Source: CAYFJO01 sp964343305 (lineage in GTDB: Bacteria; Planctomycetota; Planctomycetia; Pirellulales; Pirellulaceae). From it: a stretch of 31,770 nucleotides of DNA. A model generated the notes under the pieces. The model was not told the origin of the DNA. It was given only the letters and a program-made list of their open reading frames with translations, and ran no database searches. Positions 7,843 through 14,884 of this stretch are shown one piece after another. A program made the position numbers and the translations under genes. Location of the stretch: the NCBI GenBank assembly GCA_964343305.1, contig CAYFJO010000082.1:1-31770 (forward strand). The letters are read 5' to 3'. How positions within the stretch are numbered: position 1 is the first letter of the stretch; each line of letters starts with the position of its first letter.

Positions 7843-9269
7843 GCAGGGCCCGCGGAATTCATCAACTGGGCATCGACGTCGTTGGCGACGATCACTCCGT
7901 AGTTAATCGCGCCAAGCCAGCCCGACATGATAATGCCAACGCTGCCCGCGTGATACAGGCCCTTGACTTGTTCGGGCAACGCACGGCTGACCGCAAGCCC
8001 TTCGAATTTGGTGCCGAAGCTTGCGCCTTCGATGTGCTTTGTGTAGTGCTGGAACGTCAGTGGCGTCGATGCCTCGACGTGGTCGAGCCGCTCACGAATG
8101 TTCGGAATGTATTGATCGGCGTGGTCGAGCGTCGTTTCGATGAGGTCGCATTTACTTTCTTCGTATTCACCCTCGGAAAGGTCTTTCCAGTCTTTGTAGC
8201 GGGCATTGGTGCTCGATACGACCAAACAGCGGGGACGTCCCTGCGGCCGGCTGCTTGGGTAGTAGAAAGAATAGGTGCGACTGGTAATGTCACGGCTCAA
8301 CAGCAAGTCCGTGCGAAACAACGGCGCGGTCGAAGTAAAAAACAAATCGCCGGTCGATTCGTCGATTCGTTCGTCGGGTTTCAGCGCCATGTAGACTTGT
8401 GTGCTCGAATTATTCAGCCGCACGTCTTTCGTTTCGTCGACGAACTTTTTGTCCAGATGCTCTTCGCCAACGAGTTCCAAGATGGTTGCACGAAGATTGG
8501 CGTTGGAAACTACAGCTCGCGCTTTGATCGTGCGACCGTTGACGGTGACGCTATTTACTTGCCCGCGTTCCACGTTGATCTTCTCGACGTCGCAGCGGAT
8601 GCGGATGTCGACACCGTTTTTGACCAGTTCGTCCTGCATCAACTGAATCAGCCGATCCGTACCGCCTTGGAACGTAAAGACGCCTTTGGACATGAAATTC
8701 GAAAACACAATGCCATAAGTAATCGCCGGATCTTCGAGCGTCGAGCCGTTAGCGTACGTGATCGGCTCCATCAACAGCCGGATGACATCTTCGCGGCCCG
8801 GGAAAAACTTGTCGAACAACTCGCGGGTCGTCATCTTCTGGTCGTCATAGAAATTCATCCCACGAGCCATGTCAAAGAACCCGTCCACCGACTTGCGGTC
8901 GAGTTGGAAATCGGTGGTCAGCAGTTTGGTAAAATCCTCGCGGTTATAGGTCGTGGTCAGCGAGAACATCGGGTTGTCGAAGCGGATGTTTTTGATCTGG
9001 TGGATCGAATCGGCGATTTCTTGCGCCCAATATCGCCGGCAGCTTTTGATCATTCCGTACGGAAAACCGTGCAGCGAAATATCAAAGATGTGCCCGCCGG
9101 GCCGCTTGAACCACGTCGCCATGCCGCCCAGTTTGTAATGCTGCTCAAGCAACAGCACGGAGTACCCAGCCCGCCCCAGAATATTCGCCGTCGTCAGCCC
9201 ACCGAGACCGCTGCCAATCACGATCACGTCGTACTGGTCCTTTGCACCTTTTAAAAAATCACGTGGCAT
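7839..9269 (-). CDS. CrtI-like phytoene desaturase family FAD oxidoreductase
   Basis: A 476-residue FAD-dependent amine-oxidase/CrtI-type protein. The N-terminal dinucleotide-binding loop is GSGLGGLTTANILGRAGYSV (residues 19-38) followed by LLLEQHYKLGG. The end has the usual second FAD motif, GLYHAGSVGIIMSGWLGAI. Family members desaturate or isomerise carotenoids, and related proteins are encoded in anammox ladderane and other polyene lipid clusters. Here no phytoene synthase or carotenoid gene is nearby. Instead the gene overlaps fabZ and precedes fabI, so an acyl-chain (possibly ACP-bound) substrate is a reasonable inference. The length fits the family. No convincing Shine-Dalgarno lies before the ATG at 9269. 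Confidence 0.82.
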   Translation of the reverse strand: MPRDFLKGAKDQYDVIVIGSGLGGLTTANILGRAGYSVLLLEQHYKLGGMATWFKRPGGHIFDISLHGFPYGMIKSCRRYWAQEIADSIHQIKNIRFDNPMFSLTTTYNREDFTKLLTTDFQLDRKSVDGFFDMARGMNFYDDQKMTTRELFDKFFPGREDVIRLLMEPITYANGSTLEDPAITYGIVFSNFMSKGVFTFQGGTDRLIQLMQDELVKNGVDIRIRCDVEKINVERGQVNSVTVNGRTIKARAVVSNANLRATILELVGEEHLDKKFVDETKDVRLNNSSTQVYMALKPDERIDESTGDLFFTSTAPLFRTDLLLSRDITSRTYSFYYPSSRPQGRPRCLVVSSTNARYKDWKDLSEGEYEESKCDLIETTLDHADQYIPNIRERLDHVEASTPLTFQHYTKHIEGASFGTKFEGLAVSRALPEQVKGLYHAGSVGIIMSGWLGAINYGVIVANDVDAQLMNSAGPA

Positions 9270-9599
9270 TTCAAATGCAACTAGTTGTGAAACGAGGACT
9301 TCCGAGATTCAAAGCCCCCAGAATTCGTCCGACTGGACTATTCTATCGGAAGGCCCGGCCTTCACGTAAGGACCGCAGAATCGTTGGCTTCGCAACACAG
9401 CATCGACAATGAAGCAAATCCTGCCAACGAATCAGGCGAATTACTGATTCATTCATTTGCGTGGTTTGCCCTATTCGTTGGCACTTGCACTTGTCAGATT
9501 TCCAAAACCCGCGCGGTATTCTTCACCAGGGACGCAATATCGTTTACAGAAATGCCACTTTCACTTATTTTCGTTGTGGCAATAGCTTTACGGATTCAA

Positions 9600-10406
9600 A
9601 TGGCTGACCATTCACCCAAATCGAAACGCTGGCGATTACAGATTCGGCTATCGACGATTTTGATTTTGATGATCGTCTTGGCCGTGATTTTGGCGATCGT
9701 TCGTATTCCAATCGTCAACACGATGCGCGAGCAAGCGTGGGAAAATCATTTACGCCAGCTTGGGTTGGCAATGCTCCATTACGAAGATAAATACAAGTCA
9801 CTTCCACCAGCCTACACATGCGATTCGAGCGGCCGCCGGATGCACAGTTGGCGAGCTTTATTGCTTGAGTTTTTACCGGGCGAAACGGCCGCCGAACTTC
9901 GCCGTGAATACGATTTCGTACAACCTTGGGATAGTCCACACAATCTTCGTGTTTCAAAGAAGATGCCTGCGTTGTATGGATGTCCGTATCCGAGGGATTG
10001 GAATTCGACCATTACGAAGTTCATGGTCATAGTTGGGCCAGAAACTCCTTTTGAAGGTGAACGCCCGATAACGTTGGGAGAAATATATGATGGCACATCA
10101 AATGTCATCATGATCGTTGAAGTCGCGAATTCACGCACGCATTGGACGGATCCAAATGACTTGTCGTTTGATCGAGTGTCCGAAAAAATAAGCACTGTGG
10201 ACAATGGGCAGGCGATCACTGGGCATCGAGCGGGCGGGGCGTACGTGATCATGTGTGATAGCTATTCAGTTTTTGTAAAAGAAAGTGTCGACGAAATGGT
10301 ACTTCGAAATGCAATGCAAAAGGACAAATCAGATTTGGCGAATTTTGTGCCGCCAGATTGGTGGTATGAGGAATATCCCGAATGGGCTGCACGACAAGGG
10401 CACTGA
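9600..10406 (+). CDS. DUF1559-like (SBP_bac_10) membrane-anchored protein
   Basis: A 268-residue protein with one N-terminal membrane span (about residues 18-38) preceded by a basic stretch (SPKSKRWRLQIR). After it comes the DUF1559 core, LRQLGLAMLHYEDKYKSLPP, then SWRALLLEFLPGE, and later IYDGTSNVIMIVEVA and the GHRAGGAYVIMCDSY end typical of the family. DUF1559 proteins are hugely expanded in planctomycetes, look like type II pseudopilins and are uncharacterised. This one lacks the usual N-terminal GFTLVE prepilin box, which is atypical. An upstream in-frame ATG at 9384 would add 72 residues; 9600 is preferred because the domain architecture starts there. The gene lies on the opposite strand inside the lipid-synthesis cluster. 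Confidence 0.65.
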   Translation: MADHSPKSKRWRLQIRLSTILILMIVLAVILAIVRIPIVNTMREQAWENHLRQLGLAMLHYEDKYKSLPPAYTCDSSGRRMHSWRALLLEFLPGETAAELRREYDFVQPWDSPHNLRVSKKMPALYGCPYPRDWNSTITKFMVIVGPETPFEGERPITLGEIYDGTSNVIMIVEVANSRTHWTDPNDLSFDRVSEKISTVDNGQAITGHRAGGAYVIMCDSYSVFVKESVDEMVLRNAMQKDKSDLANFVPPDWWYEEYPEWAARQGH

Positions 10407-10668
10407 ATCCAGGCCTCTTTCAAGAAATGGCGGTTGGCGATGCCGCCGCCCCATGGTTGATCCCCGATGGAAAAAGTTCCTTCAAGGGGGTGGTGCCGCC
10501 CAGTTTTCTGTTTGGAACTCCGCAGACCGTGCCGTTCTCGTGCCAGGTGAAGCGGCGGATCGTCTTTGGGGTGAAGATATCGGTGGGGACGCCGTGGTCG
10601 TGTCCGTTTAGACGATAAATTGAACTGAGTCTGTCAATCGTGTAATTGATGACCGATGACGAACGCTT

Positions 10669-10929
10669 CTACGCCTTTTGCATGTCTTTCATCAGCGGTT
10701 CGAGATAAGTGACCGTGCTCGCCATGCTGGCCAGTGCGCCGTAGTCCTCTTCCGGGATTTGGACTCGGTGACGCTTGCGCAACTCCATGACAATGTCGAG
10801 GAAGTCCATGCTGTCCAACTCAAGCTGGTCGCGAAAATCGACGTCGTCCTTCAGGCCACTCAAGTCCTCGTCTGGAGCGATATCGGCCAGAATGTCTAGA
10901 ACTTCGTCACGTATTTCTGCGGGTGTCAT
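10669..10929 (-). CDS. Acyl carrier protein
   Basis: An 86-residue acyl carrier protein. It has the four-helix ACP layout with the phosphopantetheine site in ELDSMDFLDIVMEL (Ser40); the serine is followed by Met, where the common ACP motif is DSL. An acidic second helix follows, as needed for docking to partner enzymes. The start is ATG 10929-10927 (MTPAEIRDEV). The frame stays open 22 codons further upstream only because it runs through an inverted-repeat element, so that extension is not real. The ketosynthase gene is 100 bases upstream on the same strand. It most likely carries the chain made by the ketosynthase, FabZ and FabI of this locus, not general fatty acids. Confidence 0.88.
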   Translation of the reverse strand: MTPAEIRDEVLDILADIAPDEDLSGLKDDVDFRDQLELDSMDFLDIVMELRKRHRVQIPEEDYGALASMASTVTYLEPLMKDMQKA

Positions 10930-10953
10930 AAAGTGTTTACTCCGTTTTGTGGT

Positions 10954-11022
10954 CGTAGCTGCGTTCGCCAGAACGCGGTTTCCCGTAGTATGCAAGACCG
11001 CGTTCTGGCGAACGCAGCTACG
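10954..11022. repeat. REPIN-like perfect 26-bp inverted repeat
   Basis: Arms 10954-10979 and 10997-11022 are perfect 26-bp reverse complements around a 17-base spacer. Each arm contains its own small hairpin, GCGTTC-GCCA-GAACGC, as in REP/REPIN elements. The element lies between the ketosynthase stop and the ACP start. It may also act as an attenuator. Related architecture occurs at 20768-20827 and 23066-23130. Confidence 0.85.
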
Positions 11023-11028
11023 GTGTTT

Positions 11029-12288
11029 CTAAAATCTTTTGATAATCACTGCCGAGTTGATGCCCAGCATTCCAAAGGAATTGTTGAGGATGTATTTGAC
11101 TTTGCCGTACTCGCGTGGCTGGTTGATGACCAGACCACGAATGTCGCACTCTGGGTCGAGTTGGTCCACGTTGATTGTGGCGTGGCAAACGCCGTCGTCG
11201 AACGCGCCGAGGTTGCCGGCGAGTTCCAGTGCTCCGGCCGCTCCCATCGTGTGGCCGATGAAACTCTTCGTATTGTTGATGCAGGTATCTTCGCACTCGC
11301 CGAAGACGCTGCGAACGGCTTCGCACTCCTGTGTGTCGCCGCTGCCTGTCCCTGTCGCGTGCGTGCTGACAATATTGATGTCGCTCGCATTCAGGCCCGC
11401 TCGATTTAGCGCAAGATGCATGCATTGAGCTTGACGCTCTGGGTTTGGCAAAACAAAGTCCGTTGCGTCCGTATTGATTGCATATCCAGCCAGTTCGCCA
11501 TAGATTCTGGCTCCCCGTCGTCGCGCGTCGTCGAGCCGTTCGAGTACGAAGACGCAGCCACCTTCGGAAACGACGATGCCGTTGCGATCGACGTCGAAGG
11601 GGCGCGACGCCTTGGTGGGATCTTCATGGTCGGCCAAAGCTCCTTGGCTCTTGAAGCTGGCGAAAATGCCGAACGTGTGCACGCTCTCAGAAACTCCGCC
11701 CGCAAGAGCCAAGTCGCATTCGTCCAGCCGCAACATCTGAGCCCCTTGAATCAGACCCGCGTTGCCCGCGGCACAGGCGGCACCGATCGTGTAGTGTGGA
11801 CCGGTGACTCCCATGTTGAGGGCGACTTCGCCCGCCGGATTGTTGGCCACGGTGCGCGGATTGTGGTGATGCGACCAAAAGGCGGTGTCGTAGTCGTAGC
11901 CCTTCAACTCGTAGATTTCATTTTCGGTTTCGACATTGCCGTGCTCGGTGACACCAAGATAGATACCAACTCGCGACTTTTCTGTGTTTTCCCAATCGTG
12001 GCCGGAATCCTGGATTGCTTCATTGGCGGAATAGATGCCGACGCTGCCGGCCCGCGTGCCACGACGGATATCTTTGCGCGGCTGATATTTTTTTGCGTCG
12101 AAATCGCACTCACCAGCCAGCGTTTTGCCCACGTAGCGGATTTCGTAGGAGGCAACTCCGCTGCGGCCTTCGAGCAGCGCGTTGCGATAATCCGCAAGCG
12201 TGTTTCCATTTGGTGCGGTCAGACCAATCCCGGTGATCACGATCCGGTCGTGGTCGGGAAGTTTCTCAGCGGTGGAGGGAGCGATCAT
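11029..12288 (-). CDS. FabF-like beta-ketoacyl-ACP synthase
   Basis: A 419-residue type II condensing enzyme (KAS I/II family) that extends ACP-bound acyl chains with malonyl units. The Cys-His-His triad is complete: Cys172 in GAACAAGNAGL, His310 in STHATGTGSGDTQE and His346 in KSFIGHTMGAAG. The start is set at ATG 12288 (MIAPSTAEKL). The 34 codons upstream in the same frame pass through a repeat element and a candidate promoter, so they are rejected. Downstream on the same strand are the ACP and, after an opposite-strand gene, the CrtI-like protein, FabZ and FabI. No fabD, fabG or fabH neighbours are present, so this is not the housekeeping fab operon. Confidence 0.88.
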   Translation of the reverse strand: MIAPSTAEKLPDHDRIVITGIGLTAPNGNTLADYRNALLEGRSGVASYEIRYVGKTLAGECDFDAKKYQPRKDIRRGTRAGSVGIYSANEAIQDSGHDWENTEKSRVGIYLGVTEHGNVETENEIYELKGYDYDTAFWSHHHNPRTVANNPAGEVALNMGVTGPHYTIGAACAAGNAGLIQGAQMLRLDECDLALAGGVSESVHTFGIFASFKSQGALADHEDPTKASRPFDVDRNGIVVSEGGCVFVLERLDDARRRGARIYGELAGYAINTDATDFVLPNPERQAQCMHLALNRAGLNASDINIVSTHATGTGSGDTQECEAVRSVFGECEDTCINNTKSFIGHTMGAAGALELAGNLGAFDDGVCHATINVDQLDPECDIRGLVINQPREYGKVKYILNNSFGMLGINSAVIIKRF

Positions 12289-12319
12289 ACGGGGACTTTC
12301 TGGGCAGCAAAACCCCATA

Positions 12320-12348
12320 AAACTAACGATTTTGGGCCCTATTCGCAA
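12320..12348 (-). promoter_or_regulatory. Candidate sigma-70 promoter of the ketosynthase gene
   Basis: On the minus strand TTGCGA (12348-12343) and TAGTTT (12325-12320) are separated by exactly 17 bases. Transcription would start near 12313, giving a leader of about 25 bases before the ATG at 12288. The match to consensus is moderate and there is no other support. Confidence 0.35.
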
Positions 12349-12357
12349 GGCACCGAA

Positions 12358-12450
12358 GTTAACGGTAGTGTCCTGGTGGAGACTTCCCAAGTTTCGGAAA
12401 ACTTCGGAAGTCTGGCCAGCAACCCACTATTAGGACACGTCCAAGTTAAC
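12358..12450. repeat. Nested inverted-repeat element
   Basis: An outer imperfect inverted repeat (GTTAACGGTAGTGTCCT at 12358-12374 against the strand complementary to 12432-12450, sharing GTTAAC and GTGTCCT) flanks an inner hairpin. The inner arms are 12381-12394 and 12399-12412 (13 of 14 paired, loop CGGA). The inner part belongs to the ACTTCCGAAGT family also seen at 14301 and 28840. The element occupies the gap between the kinase stop and the ketosynthase promoter. Confidence 0.6.
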
Positions 12451-12478
12451 CGTACCCAGCAAAACGAATTAACACGAA

Positions 12479-14257
12479 TTAGGGATTCAGCAGCGATTTC
12501 GCGTCGGTCATCAAATCTGCTGCCCATGCCCGGTCCCCGAATCGTTCGATCAAGGCATTGATGATTTGCCGCCGCTTCTCAACGTCTGCCTGTTTGGCTT
12601 TTTCGATCGCTTGTTTGATCACGAGGCGGTTTGCAACTTTGAACTGCTCAATCGACTTGTTGAGTTTTTCCAACTCGGCGCGAGCCCCTTCGATGCAACG
12701 CGCCGATTCGGGCTGGTCTGGCAGAGACTCGTAGATCGTGATGAGCGACTGGAAATGTCTCGCCGCTTTTTCGGGATCGGTTTCAGCGAATTGCAAAGCC
12801 TCAAAGAAATGTTGTTCCGGCGGCGACAAGGCAGCAAAACCTCGCAAGCGAAATTTCAGTCGAATTCGCCGCGGTGCCGCCGCTCGCTCGACAAAAGCAA
12901 GATAACCTCGGATCTCGTCCACGCGTTCGTGGTCCGGGAAACGGGTGACAAAGTCCTCAAGTTCATCCTTCACATTGACCAACTGATCCGCGCCGCCATC
13001 TCTTTCGTTGTCAATCGCACTCAACAGCGCTTCCGCCGACTGGGGCATGTATTGGTAGGCAAATCCACCCACACCGAGCCCGACCAACAACACCAGTGCC
13101 ACGACATAAGGCCAAACCGGCCCGTGGTCGTCGTCGCTCGACTCGATGGTCTGCGCACGCTGGCGCTGCGCTTCGTCGACTACCGTAAACGTCCTTGCCG
13201 GCTCTGGTGTTGACGCTTCGACGGCCACACCATTGGCATCCACCGCCGTGCCCGGCCTCGTCGCAACGATGGTTGGCGCCAACTCGGTCGATCGACTGGG
13301 CAACGAACCTTTCTCTGCCGACGGAATCGGCGCGGTTGGCCGAACCGCGTCGATCGTGTCAGGGACTACCGTGCGGTTGGCATCGCCCACTTCTTGAGCC
13401 ACGACGAAGTCGGCATCTTCCACCAGCGTCGGACCGCTGCTCACATCCGTCAGAATCGCATGCAAGCGTTTCGCCACGGACCGCGCCGTGCCAACACGTT
13501 TTTCCGGCTCTTTTTCCAGCAACTGATCAATCAACTTGGCCAACTCAGGTGGAGTATCCGGAGCAACGTTAAGAATGGGCGTTGGCTTTTCGAAGCTCAG
13601 ATTCTTGATCGTCTGCGCCAGCGAAGTGGATTGAAACGGCGGGCGTCGAGCCAGCAACGCGTACAGTACACTGCCCAGACTGTAAATGTCACTGCGGTTG
13701 GAGGCCGGTTGGCCTTGGGCTTGTTCGGGCGACATATAGTCGGCAGTCCCCAGCACTCCGCCGTCACGCGTTCGCGACGTTCCGCCGAACAGCTTTGCGA
13801 TGCCGAAGTCCGTCAGTTTGACGTTGCGGTTTTCGTCCATCAACAGATTACCGGGCTTCAAATCGCGGTGGATCACGCCCATCACATGGGCATGATTCAA
13901 TGCCCTGCAAATGCCGATTCCGATTTGGGCCACTTCTCGCCACGTAAAGCGTTTTCCCGCTTTGAGGACATCGAACAAACTAGGTCCGTTGACGAACTCC
14001 ATGGAAAAGAACAATTGCCCGCGCTCTTCGCCATAGCCGATGATCTTGACGATGTTTTCGTGTTCGAGCTTTTTCATCGTTTCGATTTCGGACTCGAAAC
14101 GGCCACGGAAGTGGGTGTCGTCGGAAAAGTTTTCGGCAAGCACTTTGACGGCGACGACTTCGTTGGTGTCGTCAGCGACCGCCTTGTAGACGGTTCCCAT
14201 TCCGCCGCGCCCCAGCACTTTTTCGATTCGATACGGACCTAGTCTTTTGTCGGACAT
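12479..14257 (-). CDS. PknB-type membrane Ser/Thr protein kinase
   Basis: A 592-residue bacterial Hanks-type kinase. The kinase domain is about residues 9-270: glycine loop LGRGGMGTVYK (15-25), Lys38 in VAVKVL, Glu57 of the C-helix, HRDLKPGN (130-137) with catalytic Asp132, DFG at 150-152, and GTADYMSPEQ in the activation loop, so it should be active. A Thr/Pro-rich linker (about 273-378) leads to one membrane span (about 381-401). An extracytoplasmic tail of about 190 residues follows, rich in charged helices and resembling tetratricopeptide-type repeats (EALLSAIDNERDGG, ALQFAETDPEKAARHFQSLI). No PASTA domain is present. It is divergent from the release-factor-like gene; no substrate or phosphatase is encoded beside it. 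Confidence 0.92.
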   Translation of the reverse strand: MSDKRLGPYRIEKVLGRGGMGTVYKAVADDTNEVVAVKVLAENFSDDTHFRGRFESEIETMKKLEHENIVKIIGYGEERGQLFFSMEFVNGPSLFDVLKAGKRFTWREVAQIGIGICRALNHAHVMGVIHRDLKPGNLLMDENRNVKLTDFGIAKLFGGTSRTRDGGVLGTADYMSPEQAQGQPASNRSDIYSLGSVLYALLARRPPFQSTSLAQTIKNLSFEKPTPILNVAPDTPPELAKLIDQLLEKEPEKRVGTARSVAKRLHAILTDVSSGPTLVEDADFVVAQEVGDANRTVVPDTIDAVRPTAPIPSAEKGSLPSRSTELAPTIVATRPGTAVDANGVAVEASTPEPARTFTVVDEAQRQRAQTIESSDDDHGPVWPYVVALVLLVGLGVGGFAYQYMPQSAEALLSAIDNERDGGADQLVNVKDELEDFVTRFPDHERVDEIRGYLAFVERAAAPRRIRLKFRLRGFAALSPPEQHFFEALQFAETDPEKAARHFQSLITIYESLPDQPESARCIEGARAELEKLNKSIEQFKVANRLVIKQAIEKAKQADVEKRRQIINALIERFGDRAWAADLMTDAKSLLNP

Positions 14258-14300
14258 GATGGCATTGTAGCCGATTTTCTCGCAACATTGGAGTGTGACA

Positions 14301-14330
14301 ACTTCCGAAGTCTTCTTCGACTTCGGAAGT
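14301..14330. repeat. ACTTCCGAAGT-family hairpin
   Basis: Arms 14301-14312 and 14319-14330 are perfect 12-bp reverse complements around TTCTTC. Each arm core (ACTTCCGAAGT) is itself nearly palindromic. It lies in the divergent gap between the kinase start (14257) and the release-factor-like gene. It argues against the in-frame ATG at 14288 as the start of that gene. Confidence 0.8.
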
Positions 14331-14353
14331 CAGCCCGCTCGAAATGCGATACG

Positions 14354-14881
14354 ATGAAACCCACGATGTCCGACGTCCCAACCCATCCCGCCGCGTTGCC
14401 CATTGACTTTCTGCTCGCCGATTGCAAAGTTCGTCGTGGCCGTCGCAGCGGACCGGGTGGGCAGCATCGCAACAAAGTCGAAACCGCGATTGTCATCATG
14501 CACGAACCGACGGGCGTCCGGGCTGAAGCCACGGAGCGCCGCAGCCAGGAGCAGAATCGGCGGATGGCAATCTTTCGTTTGCGCGTGCGGCTGGCGCTTG
14601 AACACCGGTGTTCGGTCGATGCTGATTCATCACCCAGCGTGCTTTGGAAATCGCGTTGCCACGGAACGCGACTTTCCGTCAGCCCAACGCATGATGATTT
14701 CCCGGCGATTCTGGCCGAAGCTCTGGATGTCTTGGCCGCCAATCATTACAACGTGGCGGTAGCGAGCCAGTGGTTGGATTGCAGCAATTCGCAACTGATC
14801 AAGTTGTTGAAGTCCGAGCCGCGAGCATTCCTACAAATCAACGACCATCGACAAGCGGCCGACTTGCCGCCACTACGGTGA
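14354..14881 (+). CDS. Peptide chain release factor-like (RF-1 domain, GGQ) protein
   Basis: A 175-residue protein with an RF-1 catalytic domain. The sequence SGPGGQHRNKVETAI (32-46) carries the GGQ motif that triggers peptidyl-tRNA hydrolysis in the ribosome, followed by EATERRSQEQNRRMA. The codon-recognition domain of RF1/RF2 is missing, so it is of the ArfB/release-factor-like type used in ribosome rescue. Instead of the basic tail of ArfB, the C-terminus (about residues 118-175) looks like a helix-turn-helix: VASQWLDCSNSQLIKLLK. The start at 14354 (or ATG 14366) is chosen because the longer frame from 14288 runs through a repeat hairpin. The methyltransferase gene begins three bases after the stop. 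Release-factor methylation by that neighbour is a speculation only. Confidence 0.82.
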   Translation: MKPTMSDVPTHPAALPIDFLLADCKVRRGRRSGPGGQHRNKVETAIVIMHEPTGVRAEATERRSQEQNRRMAIFRLRVRLALEHRCSVDADSSPSVLWKSRCHGTRLSVSPTHDDFPAILAEALDVLAANHYNVAVASQWLDCSNSQLIKLLKSEPRAFLQINDHRQAADLPPLR

Positions 14882-14884
14882 TTC

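Noticed and set aside
7626..9254. 542-codon plus-strand open frame
   Set aside because: It is the antisense of the CrtI-like and fabZ genes, reads as Arg/Val-rich low-meaning protein and has no family motif.
10930..10995. 22-residue N-terminal extension of the ACP
   Set aside because: It is encoded by the inverted repeat at 10954-11022 and is absent from ACPs in general.
12289..12390. 34-residue N-terminal extension of the ketosynthase
   Set aside because: It crosses a repeat element and the best promoter candidate.
11416..12561. 381-codon plus-strand open frame
   Set aside because: It is antisense to the ketosynthase, whose catalytic triad is intact on the minus strand.
13394..14242. 282-codon plus-strand open frame
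   Set aside because: It is antisense to the kinase domain, which has every catalytic motif.
14288..14353. Longer N-terminus of the GGQ protein from ATG 14288
   Set aside because: It is largely the ACTTCCGAAGT hairpin and has no family similarity.
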